From DATADW01 sp963733905 (GTDB lineage Bacteria > Actinomycetota > Acidimicrobiia > Spongiisociales > DATADW01), in assembly GCA_963733905.1 (NCBI GenBank), contig CAVTEU010000012.1:1-64000 (forward strand): 64,000 bases of DNA. The letters are read 5' to 3'. Under the pieces are notes generated by a model. The model was not told the origin of the DNA. It did no database searches and saw only the letters and a program-made list of their open reading frames with translations. Position 1 is the stretch's first letter, and the number at the start of each line of letters is the position of its first letter. Position numbers and translations under genes: made by a program. Positions 1-9,488 of this stretch are shown here, piece by piece.

Positions 1-981
1 CGGCCGACATGCATCTCGGGCTCGCTCTCGATCTCGTTGAGCGGCTCCCCGAGGTGGGGGAGGCGCTGCGTCAGGCCGCATCGATCTACCTCGTGCCCGG
101 GTGATCTGCGATGGAACAGGTCACCTCGAGGTGTCAGAGGCCCGCCGGGTGGCGACCGCCCTGTTGGAGCAGGCAGAGGGCCTCACCACCGGTCAGCTGG
201 GAGCACGGGTTCGTCGGCTAGCTCTCTCGGTACAACCCGACGATGCCGCGCTCCGTTACGAGACAGCTGTCGAAGAGCGGCGGGTCATGTGCCTGCCCAA
301 CGCCGATGGGACCGCTGATCTGGTGGCGTGCAATCTCCCCGCCGAGCGGGCGGTGGCGTGTATGCGGACGCTCGACACCGACGCTCACGCCAACAAAGGG
401 GCCGGCGACCCCGCAGCATCGACCAGCTGCGGACCGACATTCTCTTGGATCGCCTCGATTCAGGTACGTCCAACACGGGTCGTCGCGGAGTGATAGACCT
501 GCACATCGATCTCACCACCTTGGCCGGGCTCGATGCCAACCCGGCCGAGATCCCCGGTTTCGGGCCGATCGTCGCCGATGTGGCCCGCCAGGTCGCAGCC
601 AGCCAGCACGACTCCGAGTGGCGGGTCACCGTCACCGATCCGGAGAGTGGGTTGGTTGCCTGGAACGGGACCACCCGCCGCCGACCGACCGCTGTTCAGC
701 GTCGCTACCTCGAGACGCGGAACCGGAACTGCGTGTTCCCAGGATGCCGGATGCCAGCCATGGACTCGGACATCGATCACACCGAGGATCACGCCAAGGG
801 CGGCGCAACCGACGTCACCAACCTCGGACCGCTTTGTCGCCATCACCATCGGTTGAAGCACGAGGGTGAGTGGAAACTGGAACAACTCCGGCCCGGAGCT
901 TCCGATGGACCAGTCGACTCGGACACGTCTACACAGTTGGGCCAGGTCCTCCGTGAGTTCCTACCGGGTGGGGCGGCGTAA
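1..981 (+). CDS. DUF222/13E12-family HNH endonuclease, 5'-truncated and frameshifted
   Basis: The gene runs in from the left edge. Its C-terminal part carries a clear HNH nuclease signature: CVFPGC near base 730, then DIDHTEDHAKGG, NLGPLC and RHHHRLKH, ending at about base 870. The upstream part, including RARVICDGTGH near base 100, matches the DUF222/13E12 region that precedes the HNH domain in many actinobacterial proteins of this repeat family. The reading frame changes twice. It moves from frame 3 to frame 2 in the G-run around 53-60, and from frame 2 to frame 1 around 400-415. These proteins are often multicopy and linked to mobile DNA, but no partner element is visible here. Whether it is active is unknown; the breaks are more likely sequence errors than decay, given how common they are in this window. 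Confidence 0.82.
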
Positions 982-1046
982 TCTCCTCCCCGCTCCTGAT
1001 TGTGGCGATCTTCGCCACCAGCGAGGGCGCCCCGGCTGACGGGACC

Positions 1047-1934
1047 TCACTCCGCGAGGATCGTGCGAAGTACCTCGCCGAAAGCTGCGGGCTGCTCTGC
1101 GACCGGAATGTGCCCTGCGTCATCGATCGGAAACAGCGGCCAGCCGAATTTCCGGCTAGCCCTCTCTGCGATCTCGAACTTCATGACTCGATCATGTCGG
1201 CCCCAGACGAGCGAAACCGGCACCGCAATACGACGCAGCTCGTCGTCGGGGATTCGCTTCGTTCCCAGCATGCGCAGAAGGGCTCGGTTGGCGGTGCGCA
1301 CCGTCGGCTGCTTCGCCCGTTCGATCTGGTAGTCGAGCAATGCCGTCATGCGGTCACCCATCTCGGCCCGAACCCGATGTGCGTCGTAGAAGATCACGTT
1401 CTGCATCCGCTGTGCGGTGGTGATGTTCGGATCTCTCACGAATCGGATGAGAGCAAGCAGTACCGAGGGCGCCGGCCGGAACGCGCCGAGCGAACCGGAG
1501 TCCATCAGGATCAGCTTGACAAGCCTGTCTGGGTGCTCGATGGCAAGACGCGCCGCGATGCTTCCGCCAAGCGAGGCGCCGAACAGGATCGGTGGTTGGT
1601 CGCAAGTCTCGGAGATGAGCTCGCTCAGCCAACCGATGACCCGGGCCGGGTCAAGAGGGCCGCCGCCGATCTCGGAGCGTCCCAGCCCGGGTAGGTCGGG
1701 TGCTACGACCCGGTAGCGGTCGACGAGCTGCACAGCCATTCCACCCATGAACGCTCCGAAGCCGCCCTGGCCGTGGAGCAGGACTATCGGCGGTCCCGCG
1801 CCGCCCTCCAATACGACTGTCGAGACATCAGCTAGGCGCAGCGTCCTCTCAACCAATGGGAGGCCCTCGATCGCCCGCGCCGCAAGGCGGTCAGCCTGAG
1901 TTTGGTTCGTGATACCGGATGTGACCCGATCCAT
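1047..1934 (-). CDS. alpha/beta hydrolase
   Basis: An intact 295-residue hydrolase of the alpha/beta fold. The oxyanion region LLHGQGGFG is at residues 52-60. The nucleophile elbow GASLGG places Ser121, Asp248 lies in WGRHDRV and His275 in DDAGHIPV, which makes a complete catalytic triad. The start was set at the ATG preceded by an AGGAG ribosome binding site 6 bases upstream; an in-frame ATG about 200 bases further upstream would add a low-complexity tail with no domain. It lies downstream of the aminotransferase on the same strand with a 133-base gap, so co-transcription is possible but not shown. The substrate cannot be deduced; the family includes esterases, C-C bond hydrolases and haloperoxidase-like proteins. 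Confidence 0.88.
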   Translation of the reverse strand: MDRVTSGITNQTQADRLAARAIEGLPLVERTLRLADVSTVVLEGGAGPPIVLLHGQGGFGAFMGGMAVQLVDRYRVVAPDLPGLGRSEIGGGPLDPARVIGWLSELISETCDQPPILFGASLGGSIAARLAIEHPDRLVKLILMDSGSLGAFRPAPSVLLALIRFVRDPNITTAQRMQNVIFYDAHRVRAEMGDRMTALLDYQIERAKQPTVRTANRALLRMLGTKRIPDDELRRIAVPVSLVWGRHDRVMKFEIAERASRKFGWPLFPIDDAGHIPVAEQPAAFGEVLRTILAE

Positions 1935-2067
1935 CTCGCTCTCCTCTCTCCCAGGAGAAGCTATGGGTGTCGGATCTTGGTGCCTATCGGGAGTTCTCCC
2001 CATGGACACCTCGCCGGGGGGCGAAGTGGGTGGCTCCGGTACCCTTTCGACACCGAGTACCGGATGA

Positions 2068-3378
2068 TCAATGGCCGGGGTTTGCCGCTTCCTCCAGCGC
2101 TTCCTGCAACATCTCGAACCCCTCGTCGGCTTCATCCTCGGTGAGGGAGAGTGGGGGAGCGATGCGGAGGACGTTGCCGTGGAGGCCGCCTTTCCCGATC
2201 AGCAGACCACGTTGCTTGGTTCCCTCCATGACCGCCGCCGCCGCTTCTGCGTTGGGCTCGCGACCACCAGGATGAACCAACTCGACGCCGATCATGAGAC
2301 CCTTGCCCCGCACCTCGCCGACGATGGCGACCTCGTCCACCAAAGGGTCGATCCGGGCGCGCAGGTGGTTCCCCACCTTGTGGGCGTTGGTCTGGAGGTC
2401 GTGATCCAGCATGTAGTCGAGGTTTGCCAGCGCCCCCGCCATGACCAACGGGTTGCCGCCGAACGTCGAGATCGAGTTGGCGCCGATCGAGTCCATCACG
2501 TCCGCACTCGCCACGACACCGCCGATGGCGAGGCCGTTTCCTGCACCCTTGGCGAAGGTCATGATGTCGGGGACGACGCCGTGGGCCTCGATACCCCAGA
2601 AGTTCTCCCCGGTTCGACCCCAGCCGGTCTGTACCTCGTCCGCCACGAGGAGGATCCCGCTCTCGTCGAGCACCTCCTTCATCGCCCCGAGGAGCCCGTC
2701 CGGTGGGGTGGCGAAGCCCCCTACTCCCTGGATTGGCTCGGCGATGAGACAGGCGACATCGCCGCTGGTAGCTACTTGGAGCATGTCCCGCAGGTCGGCG
2801 ACGCAGGCCGCGACGTACTCGGCGTCGGGAAGGTGGCCGAACGGGGAGCGGTATCGATATCCGCCATGGACATACGTGACCTGGAGCGGGCTGAAGCTCG
2901 AAGACGACCAGGAACGGTTCCCCGTGATCGCCATCGAGGAGTAGGACCGCCCGTGGTAGCTGTTGCGCAGTGCCAGCACCTGGTTGGAGCGCCGGTAGGT
3001 GGTGGCGAGCAGCAGCGCGGTGTCGTTGGCCTCGGTCCCCGAGTTGGTGAAGAACACCTTGGCGTCGGGGATGGGGGAGAGGGCGGCGATCCGCTCCGCC
3101 AGCTCGATCTGCTGCTCGATCAGGTAGAGCGTCGAAGTGTGGACCATCCGCCCCGCCTGCTCCCTGACCGCTTTGACAACCTCGGGCACGTTGTACCCCG
3201 AGATGGTGGTGAGGATCCCACCGAAGAAGTCGAGGTACTCCCGGCCCTCGGCGTCACGCACCCGGCGCCCGTCACCATCGACCAGGGCGATCGGCTGCTG
3301 GTAATACAGCGCCAGCCACGAGGGGAGTACCTTGCGGTGACGCTCCAGCAGATCTGCGTGGATGCCCGGTTCGCTCAT
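2068..3378 (-). CDS. class III (ornithine/GABA-type) PLP aminotransferase
   Basis: An intact 436-residue class III aminotransferase. The PLP lysine is Lys277 in FAKGAGNGLAIGG and the PLP-pyridine aspartate is Asp247 in VADEVQTGWGRTG. TNSGTEAND (111-119) binds the cofactor phosphate. Length and motifs fit the 4-aminobutyrate, beta-alanine:pyruvate and alanine-glyoxylate group. A ureidopropionase-like amidase lies about 1.2 kb away on the same strand. In several actinobacteria such a pair belongs to reductive pyrimidine breakdown, where beta-alanine or 3-aminoisobutyrate is transaminated; that role is inference. A GGAGAGGAGG-like purine stretch precedes the ATG. Confidence 0.9.
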   Translation of the reverse strand: MSEPGIHADLLERHRKVLPSWLALYYQQPIALVDGDGRRVRDAEGREYLDFFGGILTTISGYNVPEVVKAVREQAGRMVHTSTLYLIEQQIELAERIAALSPIPDAKVFFTNSGTEANDTALLLATTYRRSNQVLALRNSYHGRSYSSMAITGNRSWSSSSFSPLQVTYVHGGYRYRSPFGHLPDAEYVAACVADLRDMLQVATSGDVACLIAEPIQGVGGFATPPDGLLGAMKEVLDESGILLVADEVQTGWGRTGENFWGIEAHGVVPDIMTFAKGAGNGLAIGGVVASADVMDSIGANSISTFGGNPLVMAGALANLDYMLDHDLQTNAHKVGNHLRARIDPLVDEVAIVGEVRGKGLMIGVELVHPGGREPNAEAAAAVMEGTKQRGLLIGKGGLHGNVLRIAPPLSLTEDEADEGFEMLQEALEEAANPGH

Positions 3379-3452
3379 GATGTGGCCTCCTCTCCTGCGA
3401 AGTTAGTTTCCCCGGTGTCCGGCGCGGCCTGACCGTTGGCTACCGTGAACCT

Positions 3453-3613
3453 ATGGGCTGGATCATCCTCATTGTCGTGGCGGCGCTGGTCGTCTTCGGG
3501 GCGGCTTGTTCTTCACCGCGCTTCGCTGGCTGTTGATCATCGGGGCCGTACTGCTGGTGATTGGATTGGTCAGCGGATGGCGACAGCGCAGCGGCGGTCC
3601 ACCGACTTCCTGA
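3453..3613 (+). CDS. small two-helix membrane protein, one frameshift
   Basis: A short protein of about 53 residues. It begins MGWIILIVVAALVVFG and, after a one-base frame change near base 3500 (a GGGGCGG run), continues FFTALRWLLIIGAVLLVIG, ending in a basic tail WRQRSGG. This makes two hydrophobic helices separated by a short turn, a common layout of small actinobacterial membrane proteins of unknown function. It lies alone between two minus-strand genes and is transcribed divergently from the aminotransferase gene. No domain is recognised. The continuous hydrophobic character across the frame change is the main support for its being a real gene. Confidence 0.6.
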
Positions 3614-3650
3614 CGATCTGCGGCCGCGGCTGGTCGGACTCGAAGGCCTC

Positions 3651-4584
3651 TCAGTCCCCGGCCTGGACGAGGATGCCGCCCGATCCGGTGTCAACGGTGA
3701 TGGTGCGCTCCGCCGCCGGGTCGTCGACCACTCCCTCGATCGTCTCGGATCCGGAGGCGGTGTCGATGGCTACGGCGTAGGTGCCTTCGGGGACCGTGAT
3801 CTCGACGCTCCCCGACCCGGTGGACACCTCGACCAGGTCTGGGGCCGAGGCGAACTCGAGGTCGACTCCGCCCGACCCGGTGGAGGCGGAGATCGAGGTC
3901 GACGACCAGTGCGGAGCCGTCGATGCTCCCCGACCCGGTGTCGGCTGATACCTCGCCGCCCACACCTTCTAGGTCGACACCACCCGAGCCGGTGTCGAAG
4001 CCTGCCCCCTCCGGTGATGCCGTTGACGTCGATGCCCCCCGACCCGGTGTCGACCTCCAGGGCGACATCAGCCGGTGCGGTGATCACGTAGTCGGCCCCG
4101 CAACCACCAATGAGAAACCCGCCGCCCTGGCACTGTACCGACAGGGTGAGCACGCCGTCCTCGACTTGCTCGATGACCTCGGGGCGCTCGTCGCCGTAGC
4201 TGAGGGTGCGCTCCACACGCGACGATCTCGCCGCCGGCGTTCACCTCCACCTCGCCCGAGGGCGTGTCCACCCGGATCCGGCTGATCGGCTCGGCGAATT
4301 CGGCCTGCTCGGTGACCGTGGTGGCCGGTCCGAAACCCCCGCCCCACCGGTGAAGGTGAGCACGGCGGCGATGACCACCCCGGCGATGATCAGCGGCGTG
4401 GATCCCCCCTCGGAACGGGCACAGCGCCAGCAGGGCGATGCCGATACCGATCAGGGCAACGGCGAGCACCATCTCCCATCGGATGTCGACCCCGAGCGCC
4501 GACAGGAGCCAGACGACCCCGGCGAGGAGCACCAGCCCGCCGGCGACGAGGGTGCCCCGCCCAGGCTCCGGGTCGATCGGTCAT
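3651..4584 (-). CDS. DUF4097 repeat protein with N-terminal membrane segment, multiply frameshifted
   Basis: The start MTDRPGAWAG is followed, after a frame change, by a hydrophobic N-terminal part (LLAGVVWLLSALGVDIRWEM, then VLAVALIGIGIALLAL) like the membrane regions found in LiaF/DUF5668-type proteins. The rest is a DUF4097 beta-helix-like region. It includes FAEPISRIRVDTPSGEVEV, EQVEDGVLTLSVQ, a CGADYVITAP stretch and many copies of the DTGSGG/TGSGS turn. At least four frame changes are needed to read it through, most of them inside the near-identical DTGSGG-coding repeats, so repeat mis-assembly is likely. It starts 3 bases beyond the end of the nitrilase-family gene and is probably co-transcribed with it. 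Function is unknown; the family is often part of cell-envelope stress loci. Confidence 0.65.
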
Positions 4585-4587
4585 GCT

Positions 4588-5430
4588 CTAGGGGGCCACC
4601 AGGTCGCCGTAGGCGTCCGGGCGGCGGTCTCGGTAGAAGGCCCAAGTCGTCCGGACCTGGTCGACCATGTCGAGGTCGAGGTCGCGCACCACCAGTTCCT
4701 CGTCGGTGTCCGAGGCGGGATCGTCGACGACCTGGCCGCGAGGGTCACAGAAGTACGAGGACCCGTAGAAGTCGTTGTCACCGAACGGCTCGGTCCCGAC
4801 CCGGTTGATGGCGGCGACGAAGTACTCGTTGGCGACGGCGGCGGCGGGCTGCTCCAGGTTCCACAGGTACATCGATAGCCCCCGGCTGGTGGCGGAGGGG
4901 TTGAACACGATCTTGGCGCCCTTGAGCCCCAGAGCCCGCCAGCCCTCGGGGAAGTGGCGGTCGTAGCAGACATAGACGCCGATCCGACCGACCGCCGTGT
5001 CGAAAATGGGATAACCGAGGTTGCCGGGACGGAAGTAGTACTTCTCGAAGAACCCCTTGACGTGCGGTATGTGGGTCTTGCGGTACTTCCCGAGGTAGCT
5101 GCCGTCGGCGTCGATCACCGCCGCCGTGTTGTAGAAGAACCCGGCATCCTCCTCCTCGAAGATCGGGATGACAAGCACCATCCCGGTCTCTTTGGCCAGG
5201 TCCTGCATCAGCTTGGTCGTGGGGCCGTCGGGTATCGGCTCGGCGTACCCGAAGTGCTCGTCGTCCTGCACCTGGCAGAAGTAGGGACTGGAGAACAGCT
5301 CCTGGAAGCACATGACCCGGGCGCCTTGCGCTGCGGCGTCGCGGGCATACTTGACCGACTTCTCGATCATCGAGTCCTTGTCGCCGGTCCATTCGGTCTG
5401 CACCACGGCAGCGCGCACGACATTCGCCAT
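4588..5430 (-). CDS. nitrilase-superfamily amidohydrolase, beta-ureidopropionase-like
   Basis: An intact 280-residue carbon-nitrogen hydrolase. The Glu-Lys-Cys catalytic triad is visible as Glu44 (FQELF), Lys118 (KYRKTHIP) and Cys155 (VCYDRHFPE). The motifs KYRKTHIPHV and YDRHFPEGWR and the length match N-carbamoyl-beta-alanine or N-carbamoylputrescine amidohydrolases rather than true nitrilases. A GAGGAG ribosome binding site lies 7 bases before the ATG. The nearby class III aminotransferase could consume its product beta-alanine, which suggests the last steps of reductive pyrimidine catabolism. Dihydropyrimidinase and dihydropyrimidine dehydrogenase are not in this window, so polyamine breakdown remains an alternative. 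Confidence 0.88.
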   Translation of the reverse strand: MANVVRAAVVQTEWTGDKDSMIEKSVKYARDAAAQGARVMCFQELFSSPYFCQVQDDEHFGYAEPIPDGPTTKLMQDLAKETGMVLVIPIFEEEDAGFFYNTAAVIDADGSYLGKYRKTHIPHVKGFFEKYYFRPGNLGYPIFDTAVGRIGVYVCYDRHFPEGWRALGLKGAKIVFNPSATSRGLSMYLWNLEQPAAAVANEYFVAAINRVGTEPFGDNDFYGSSYFCDPRGQVVDDPASDTDEELVVRDLDLDMVDQVRTTWAFYRDRRPDAYGDLVAP

Positions 5431-5489
5431 GATCGGTCTCCTCGGTCCTACTGGCGACCCTACTCAACGGGTGGAAGGATGAGTGCGGC

Positions 5490-6070
5490 TCACTCCGCCG
5501 AGGCTTGGGTCGACCTCCCGAAGAGCCGGCGGAAGAACCGGCCGATAGAGGCGAAGAGCGAGGAGAAGAAGAGCGATATCCCCTTTACGTCGGGGGCGCT
5601 GACCTCGGCGGCGGCGGCCGCCGACGGTGCCGCAAGCTTGCCCTCCAAGCAGTTGACGAAATCACCGATGAGCCGCTGTGACATCTCGTTTATCAGCCCG
5701 GTACGGCCGAACTGCGCTGCCGCTCCCGAGAGTTGGACGTCGGCGTCGATCGCCACTGCGGTCCCGCCATCCTCTCGGCCAACCTGTAGTCGACCGTGAC
5801 CTGTCCACGGCTTCCGCCGCGACGGTCGACGCCCTTGCCCTTGATCGATGCCGTGCGATTGGCCTCGTCCGGGGTGACGGTGGCCTCCCCTTCGAAGGTG
5901 GCGGTGAGCGGGCCCAGCTTGACCCCCAGCTTGCCGCCGTAGACACCGTCGCCCTTGTCTTCGGTGATCTCGGCCCCCGGCAGACACTGTGCCACCGAGG
6001 GGACGTCCTGGAAGAAGTCCCACACCTGCTCGATGGGTCGCTGGACCTCGAATTCGTGGGCGATCTTCAC
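5490..6070 (-). CDS. CoxG-like SRPBCC-domain protein, one frameshift
   Basis: The N-terminal part shows the carbon monoxide dehydrogenase subunit G (CoxG) signature: EFEVQRPIEQVWDFFQDVP, CLPGAEI and GKLGVKLGP, a START/SRPBCC fold. After a frame change near 5760 the protein continues DADVQLSGAAAQFGRTGL and ISQ-type helix residues (MSQRLIGDFVNCLEGKL). It ends in an alanine-rich linker and an amphipathic aromatic-basic tail (FFRRLFGRS) that could sit on the membrane. The start is a GTG with AGGAG 7 bases upstream. In CO dehydrogenase operons CoxG recruits the enzyme to the membrane, but no cox structural genes are present here, so the partner is unknown. Confidence 0.78.
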
Positions 6071-6147
6071 TCGATGCTCCTGGCGGATCGGGCTTGCCGC
6101 ACCCTACCGCCTCGGGGTAGGCCCCGCCCTGGCGGAGCTTTGCCCTA

Positions 6148-6445
6148 TCAGGCCGAGGCGTAGCCCTGGATCCTGGAGCGGTTGCCGTATGCGCCACCGC
6201 TCCAGCTGGCGATATCGGCGAGGATGGCCAGTCCCAACCAGATCCAGTCGAGGGCGCTGATGCCCAGCGGGAAGCACCGCGACGTACATGAGCGTGGTCC
6301 AAGGCGCGAATATGAAACCGACGAGCGGCCAGATGAAAGTGTCGAAGGCGAGCGACCAGCGTGCCGGGTCGATGAGACCCCATATGAGGATGGCGAAGCG
6401 TGGACCGAGGAAGACGAGAACGGTGAAGACACAACACATGCGCAT
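6148..6445 (-). CDS. small membrane protein, one frameshift
   Basis: About 98 residues with three to four hydrophobic helices. It begins MRMCCVFTVLVFLG, continues with IWGLIDPARW and LVGFIFAPWTTLMYVAV, and after a frame change near 6275 runs LGISALDWIWLGLAILADI to GYASA. The WGLIDPARW and APWTTLMYV motifs look like conserved parts of small actinobacterial membrane proteins, but I do not recognise a named family. It is transcribed divergently from the formylglycine-generating enzyme gene, with about 60 bases between the starts. No function is proposed. Confidence 0.6.
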
Positions 6446-6506
6446 GATGTCTAGTCGGTGCCGGTGGATCGATGTCGGCAATACGGGGTGAGGGAATGAA
6501 GGCACG

Positions 6507-7609
6507 ATGACTGCTGCCGTCGAACCGGGGGTGACTCCGAAGGGCGACATGGTGTGGATCGCCGGGGGGGAGTTCACCATGGGGTCCGACCGGCACTATC
6601 CGGAGGAGCGGCCGGCGCGCCGCGTGCTGGTCGACGGGTTCTGGATCGACCGGTACCAGGTGACGAACGATGACTTCGCCGCCTTCGTCGCCGACACCGG
6701 TCATGTCACCGTCGCCGAGCGCGTCCCCGACGCCGCCGACTACCCAGGCGCAATCCCCGACCTGCTGGTGGCGGCATCGATGGTCTTCGTCAACCCGGGC
6801 CGCAAGGTGGACCTCCGCAACCACTACAACTGGTGGGCATGGGTTCCCGGCAGCCGATTGGCGTCACCCCCAAGGAGCGGACAGCGGGATCGAGGGCAAG
6901 GGCGACCATCCCGTGGTCCATGTCGCCTGGGACGACGTGACTGCCTACGCCGCCTGGGTGGGCAAGGAGCTGCCAACCGAAGCGGAGTGGGAGTTCGCCA
7001 GCCGGGGCGGGCTCGACGGCGCCGAGTACGCCTGGGGTGATGACCTCAACCCCGACGGTCGTTGGATGGCAAACACCTGGCAAGGGGAATTCCCGGTGGT
7101 CAACGAGGGGCTGGACGGTTTCGAGGGCACCGCCCCGGTGGGATCGTTCCCGGCGAACGGATACGGGTTGTTCGACATGACTGGAAACGCCTGGGAGTGG
7201 ACCGAGGATTGGTACAGTCGATGCGAGAGCCGAGGCAAGCTGCTGTGTGCCCCGCAACCCCCGAGGCGGGGAGATGGAGCAGAGCTACGACCCGGACATG
7301 GCCGACATCCCGATCCCGCGCAAGGTGATCAAGGGAGGCTCCCACCTCTGCGCCCCCAACTACTGCAGGAGATATCGCCCGGCGGCGCGCATGGCACAGG
7401 CGGTCGACACCTCGACCAGCCACCTCGGCTTCCGCCTGATCTCGCGCCTGAGACGGAAGTCGGCTCGGAGGAGGCAGCGAGCGAGGGGTCCCGGATGCAC
7501 CCGAGGGCGAGCAGAGTCGGCAACGCTGCTCCGCCGGCCTGCCGTCATGACGCGTGTGCCGTTGCCGTCTGATCTGCCGTCTGCCGTCCGCCGTCTGCCG
7601 TCTGGATGA
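6507..7609 (+). CDS. formylglycine-generating enzyme (sulfatase-modifying factor), two frameshifts
   Basis: This protein has the FGE/SUMF1 fold. Motifs are MVWIAGGEFTMGSDR, the RVLVDGFWIDRYQVTNDDF strand, HPVVHVAWDDVTAYAAWVGK, LPTEAEWEFASRGG, NGYGLFDMTGNAWEWTEDW and VIKGGSHLC. The stretch LCAPNYCRRYRPAAR contains the two cysteines (codons at 7349 and 7364) that bind copper and activate oxygen in true FGEs; many look-alikes lack them. It should therefore convert a sulfatase cysteine to formylglycine. Two single-base frame changes lie near 6870 and 7240. Downstream of GFRLISR (near 7446) the open frame becomes basic and runs through a heptamer repeat, so the natural stop is probably earlier than the one used here. 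No sulfatase gene is in the window. Confidence 0.85.
7563..7602 (+). repeat. degenerate heptamer array (TGCCGTC units)
   Basis: TGCCGTC, a 5-base break, then TGCCGTC, TGCCGTC, CGCCGTC and TGCCGTC in direct head-to-tail order. The same YKCCGTC-type unit occurs at four other places in the window, mostly between genes. Confidence 0.8.
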
Positions 7610-7703
7610 TGGATTCGTTGCGCCGCTTGCGGTTGAATGACGCCAGCGACCGCCAGGGACCGTGTCGACGCGGCGTCGCAGGCACCCAAGTACGGGAGGA
7701 CCC

Positions 7704-8121
7704 ATGACCGAAGACCAGTACACCGAGTACCGAGAGCCCAGTCCCGGAGCCGCCGGCCTGATCATTTTCGCCGGCACGATCATGATCATGATCGGGATCT
7801 TCCACGCGATCTCAGGGATTCGTTGCTCTCATCCAGAGCGACTTCTACGTGGTCGCTCCAAACCACGTCTTCGAGTTCGACACGACGAGTTGGGGATGGA
7901 TCCACCTGATCGCCGGCATTGTCGTGCTGCTCGCCGGGTTCGGCGTGCTCGCCGGGCAGACATGGGCGCGCGTGGTGGGGATCATGGTGGCGACGCTCAG
8001 CGCCATCGCCAACTTCATGTTCATCCCCTACTACCCCATCTGGTCCATCCTGATCATCGCCTTGGACGTCTTTGTCATCTGGGCGTTGGCGGTGCACGGC
8101 CGGGAATTCGCCTCGGCTTGA
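7704..8121 (+). CDS. DUF7144-like four-helix membrane protein, one frameshift
   Basis: The ATG follows a GGGAGGA ribosome binding site. Residues begin MTEDQYTEYREPSPGAAG and enter a first hydrophobic helix (LIIFAGTIMIMIGIFHAI). After a frame change near 7825 the text continues with YVVAPNHVFEFDTTSWGWIH and three more helices (LIAGIVVLLAGFGVL, ARVVGIMVATLSAIANFM, WSILIIALDVFVIWAL). The FYVV-N-H-F-F-D-T-T-WGW-H pattern is typical of actinobacterial proteins now grouped as DUF7144. Function is unknown. A strong hairpin follows the stop codon, so this is probably a single-gene transcript. Confidence 0.78.
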
Positions 8122-8135
8122 GCCCGAGTTTGTGA

Positions 8136-8164
8136 CGGAGGGCCGGGGAGGTGCCGGCCCTCCG
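8136..8164 (+). terminator. 11-bp perfect hairpin, candidate intrinsic terminator
   Basis: CGGAGGGCCGG and its exact reverse complement CCGGCCCTCCG flank a 7-base loop, 15 bases after the preceding stop codon. No T-tract follows, which is usual for high-GC actinobacteria. It separates the DUF7144-like gene from the downstream permease. Confidence 0.7.
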
Positions 8165-8203
8165 CTGTAGCATCGTCCGCCCGCACCCTCCTGGAGGCGC
8201 CCG

Positions 8204-9446
8204 CTGAACGACTCCGACGGGCAGGGCATCCAGCCCGCCGAGCGCCACTCCACCAGGCTCCTCATCATCGTCGGGTTGGTGCTGGTCGGGATCCTCGGCC
8301 TGATACTGGCGCGCGGCGTGCTGGTGACGGTGATCGTCGCCTCTCTGATCGCCTTCCTGCTGGCCCCGACGGTCAAGTGGCTGGATCGCTACATGCCGCG
8401 CTGGCTTGCGATCCTGCTCGCCTACCTGCTGTTCGTCGCCGGGGTCATCTTCTTGTTCTTCGTGGTTCCGGTCCTCTTTGTCGGGTCGATCGACGAGATC
8501 GATCTCACCGCGATCTCCGACTCGATCGACGATTGGGTGATCGATTTCCTCACCGATATCAGCAGCATCACCATTTTCGGATTCACCGTCGACCTGACAT
8601 CGATCACCCAGCCGATGATCGATGCCATCCAGGTCTCATCTCCGCCGGCCCTGGCGCTGACCGCCGACCAGGTGAGCGCCCTTCTGTTCGGTGCGCTGGA
8701 GGCGACGGCCGGGCTGTTCGGCGTCGTCGTGTCGATCCTGAGCTTCGTGATCTTCACACTCCTCATCGCCCTCTACCTCAGCGGTAGCGGCGCCCGGTTC
8801 GCCCACGGCACGCTCGGGTTGTTTCCGGCCAAGCACCAAGCCGAGGCCGCCGCACTGGGGAGCAGGTTCTCCGGGGTGTGGAACGACTACATCAGGGGCG
8901 AGTTGACGCTGATGGTGATCATGGGTGTGACCACCGGGATCGCCGTGTGGCTCATTGGCGTCCCCGGTGCCTTCGTGCTCGGTCTGATTGCCGGACTGCT
9001 CGAGGTCATCCCCACGTTCGGGCCGATCTTCGCCACCATCCCGGCTGTGCTGGTGGCGCTCGTACAGGGGTCGATCCGGTTTCCCGAAATGAACAACGTC
9101 CTCTTCGGGGTGTTGGTGATCGTCGTCTACGTGCTCCTGCAGCAACTGGAGAGCCAGCTCGTCTCGCCGAGGGTGCTTGGGAGGGTCGGTCCAGATCCCG
9201 GCACTCGTCGTGCTGCTGGCGATCACGGTCGGGTTCTCGGTGGCCGGCGTCCTCGGCGCCATCCTCGCCGTGCCCACCGTGGCCTCGGCCCGGGTGTTCG
9301 GCGCGTACGCATGGGCCAAGGCCACAGGCGTCGATGTTTCGGCGATGCAGGTCGAGCGGGCCCCGCCAATCGAGGATGGACACCGACGTCGTCATGACCG
9401 GCACGGTTCCGCACCTGCTGGCGATTGGTCGCCTCCTCCGCCGTGA
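8204..9446 (+). CDS. AI-2E/PerM family transporter, one frameshift, non-standard start
   Basis: A polytopic membrane protein of about 413 residues with the AI-2E/PerM layout: paired N-terminal helices, a long periplasmic segment, then GVWNDYIRGEL, FVLGLIAGLLEVIPTFGPI and VLLQQLESQLVSPRVLG. The frame changes near 9190, after which VQIPALVVLLAITVGFSVAGVLGAI follows the family closely. The only good ribosome binding site (GGAGG at 8193-8197) lies 6 bases before a CTG codon at 8204; no ATG or GTG sits at a suitable distance, so CTG is taken as the start. Proteins of this family export small molecules or sodium; the substrate here is unknown. Confidence 0.82.
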
Positions 9447-9488
9447 GCCGAGCCCGAGACCCGAGAACCGTCCGCCGAGGGCGACGGC

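Noticed and set aside
1..981. HNH protein as evidence of a mobile intron, intein or prophage at the left edge
   Set aside because: It belongs to the dispersed 13E12 protein family; no intron or intein boundaries, integrase or phage genes are present.
2071..3432. A 453-codon plus-strand open frame opposite the aminotransferase
   Set aside because: It is composed of Arg/Asp/Val/Gly-rich shadow sequence with no domain and is antisense to a complete enzyme.
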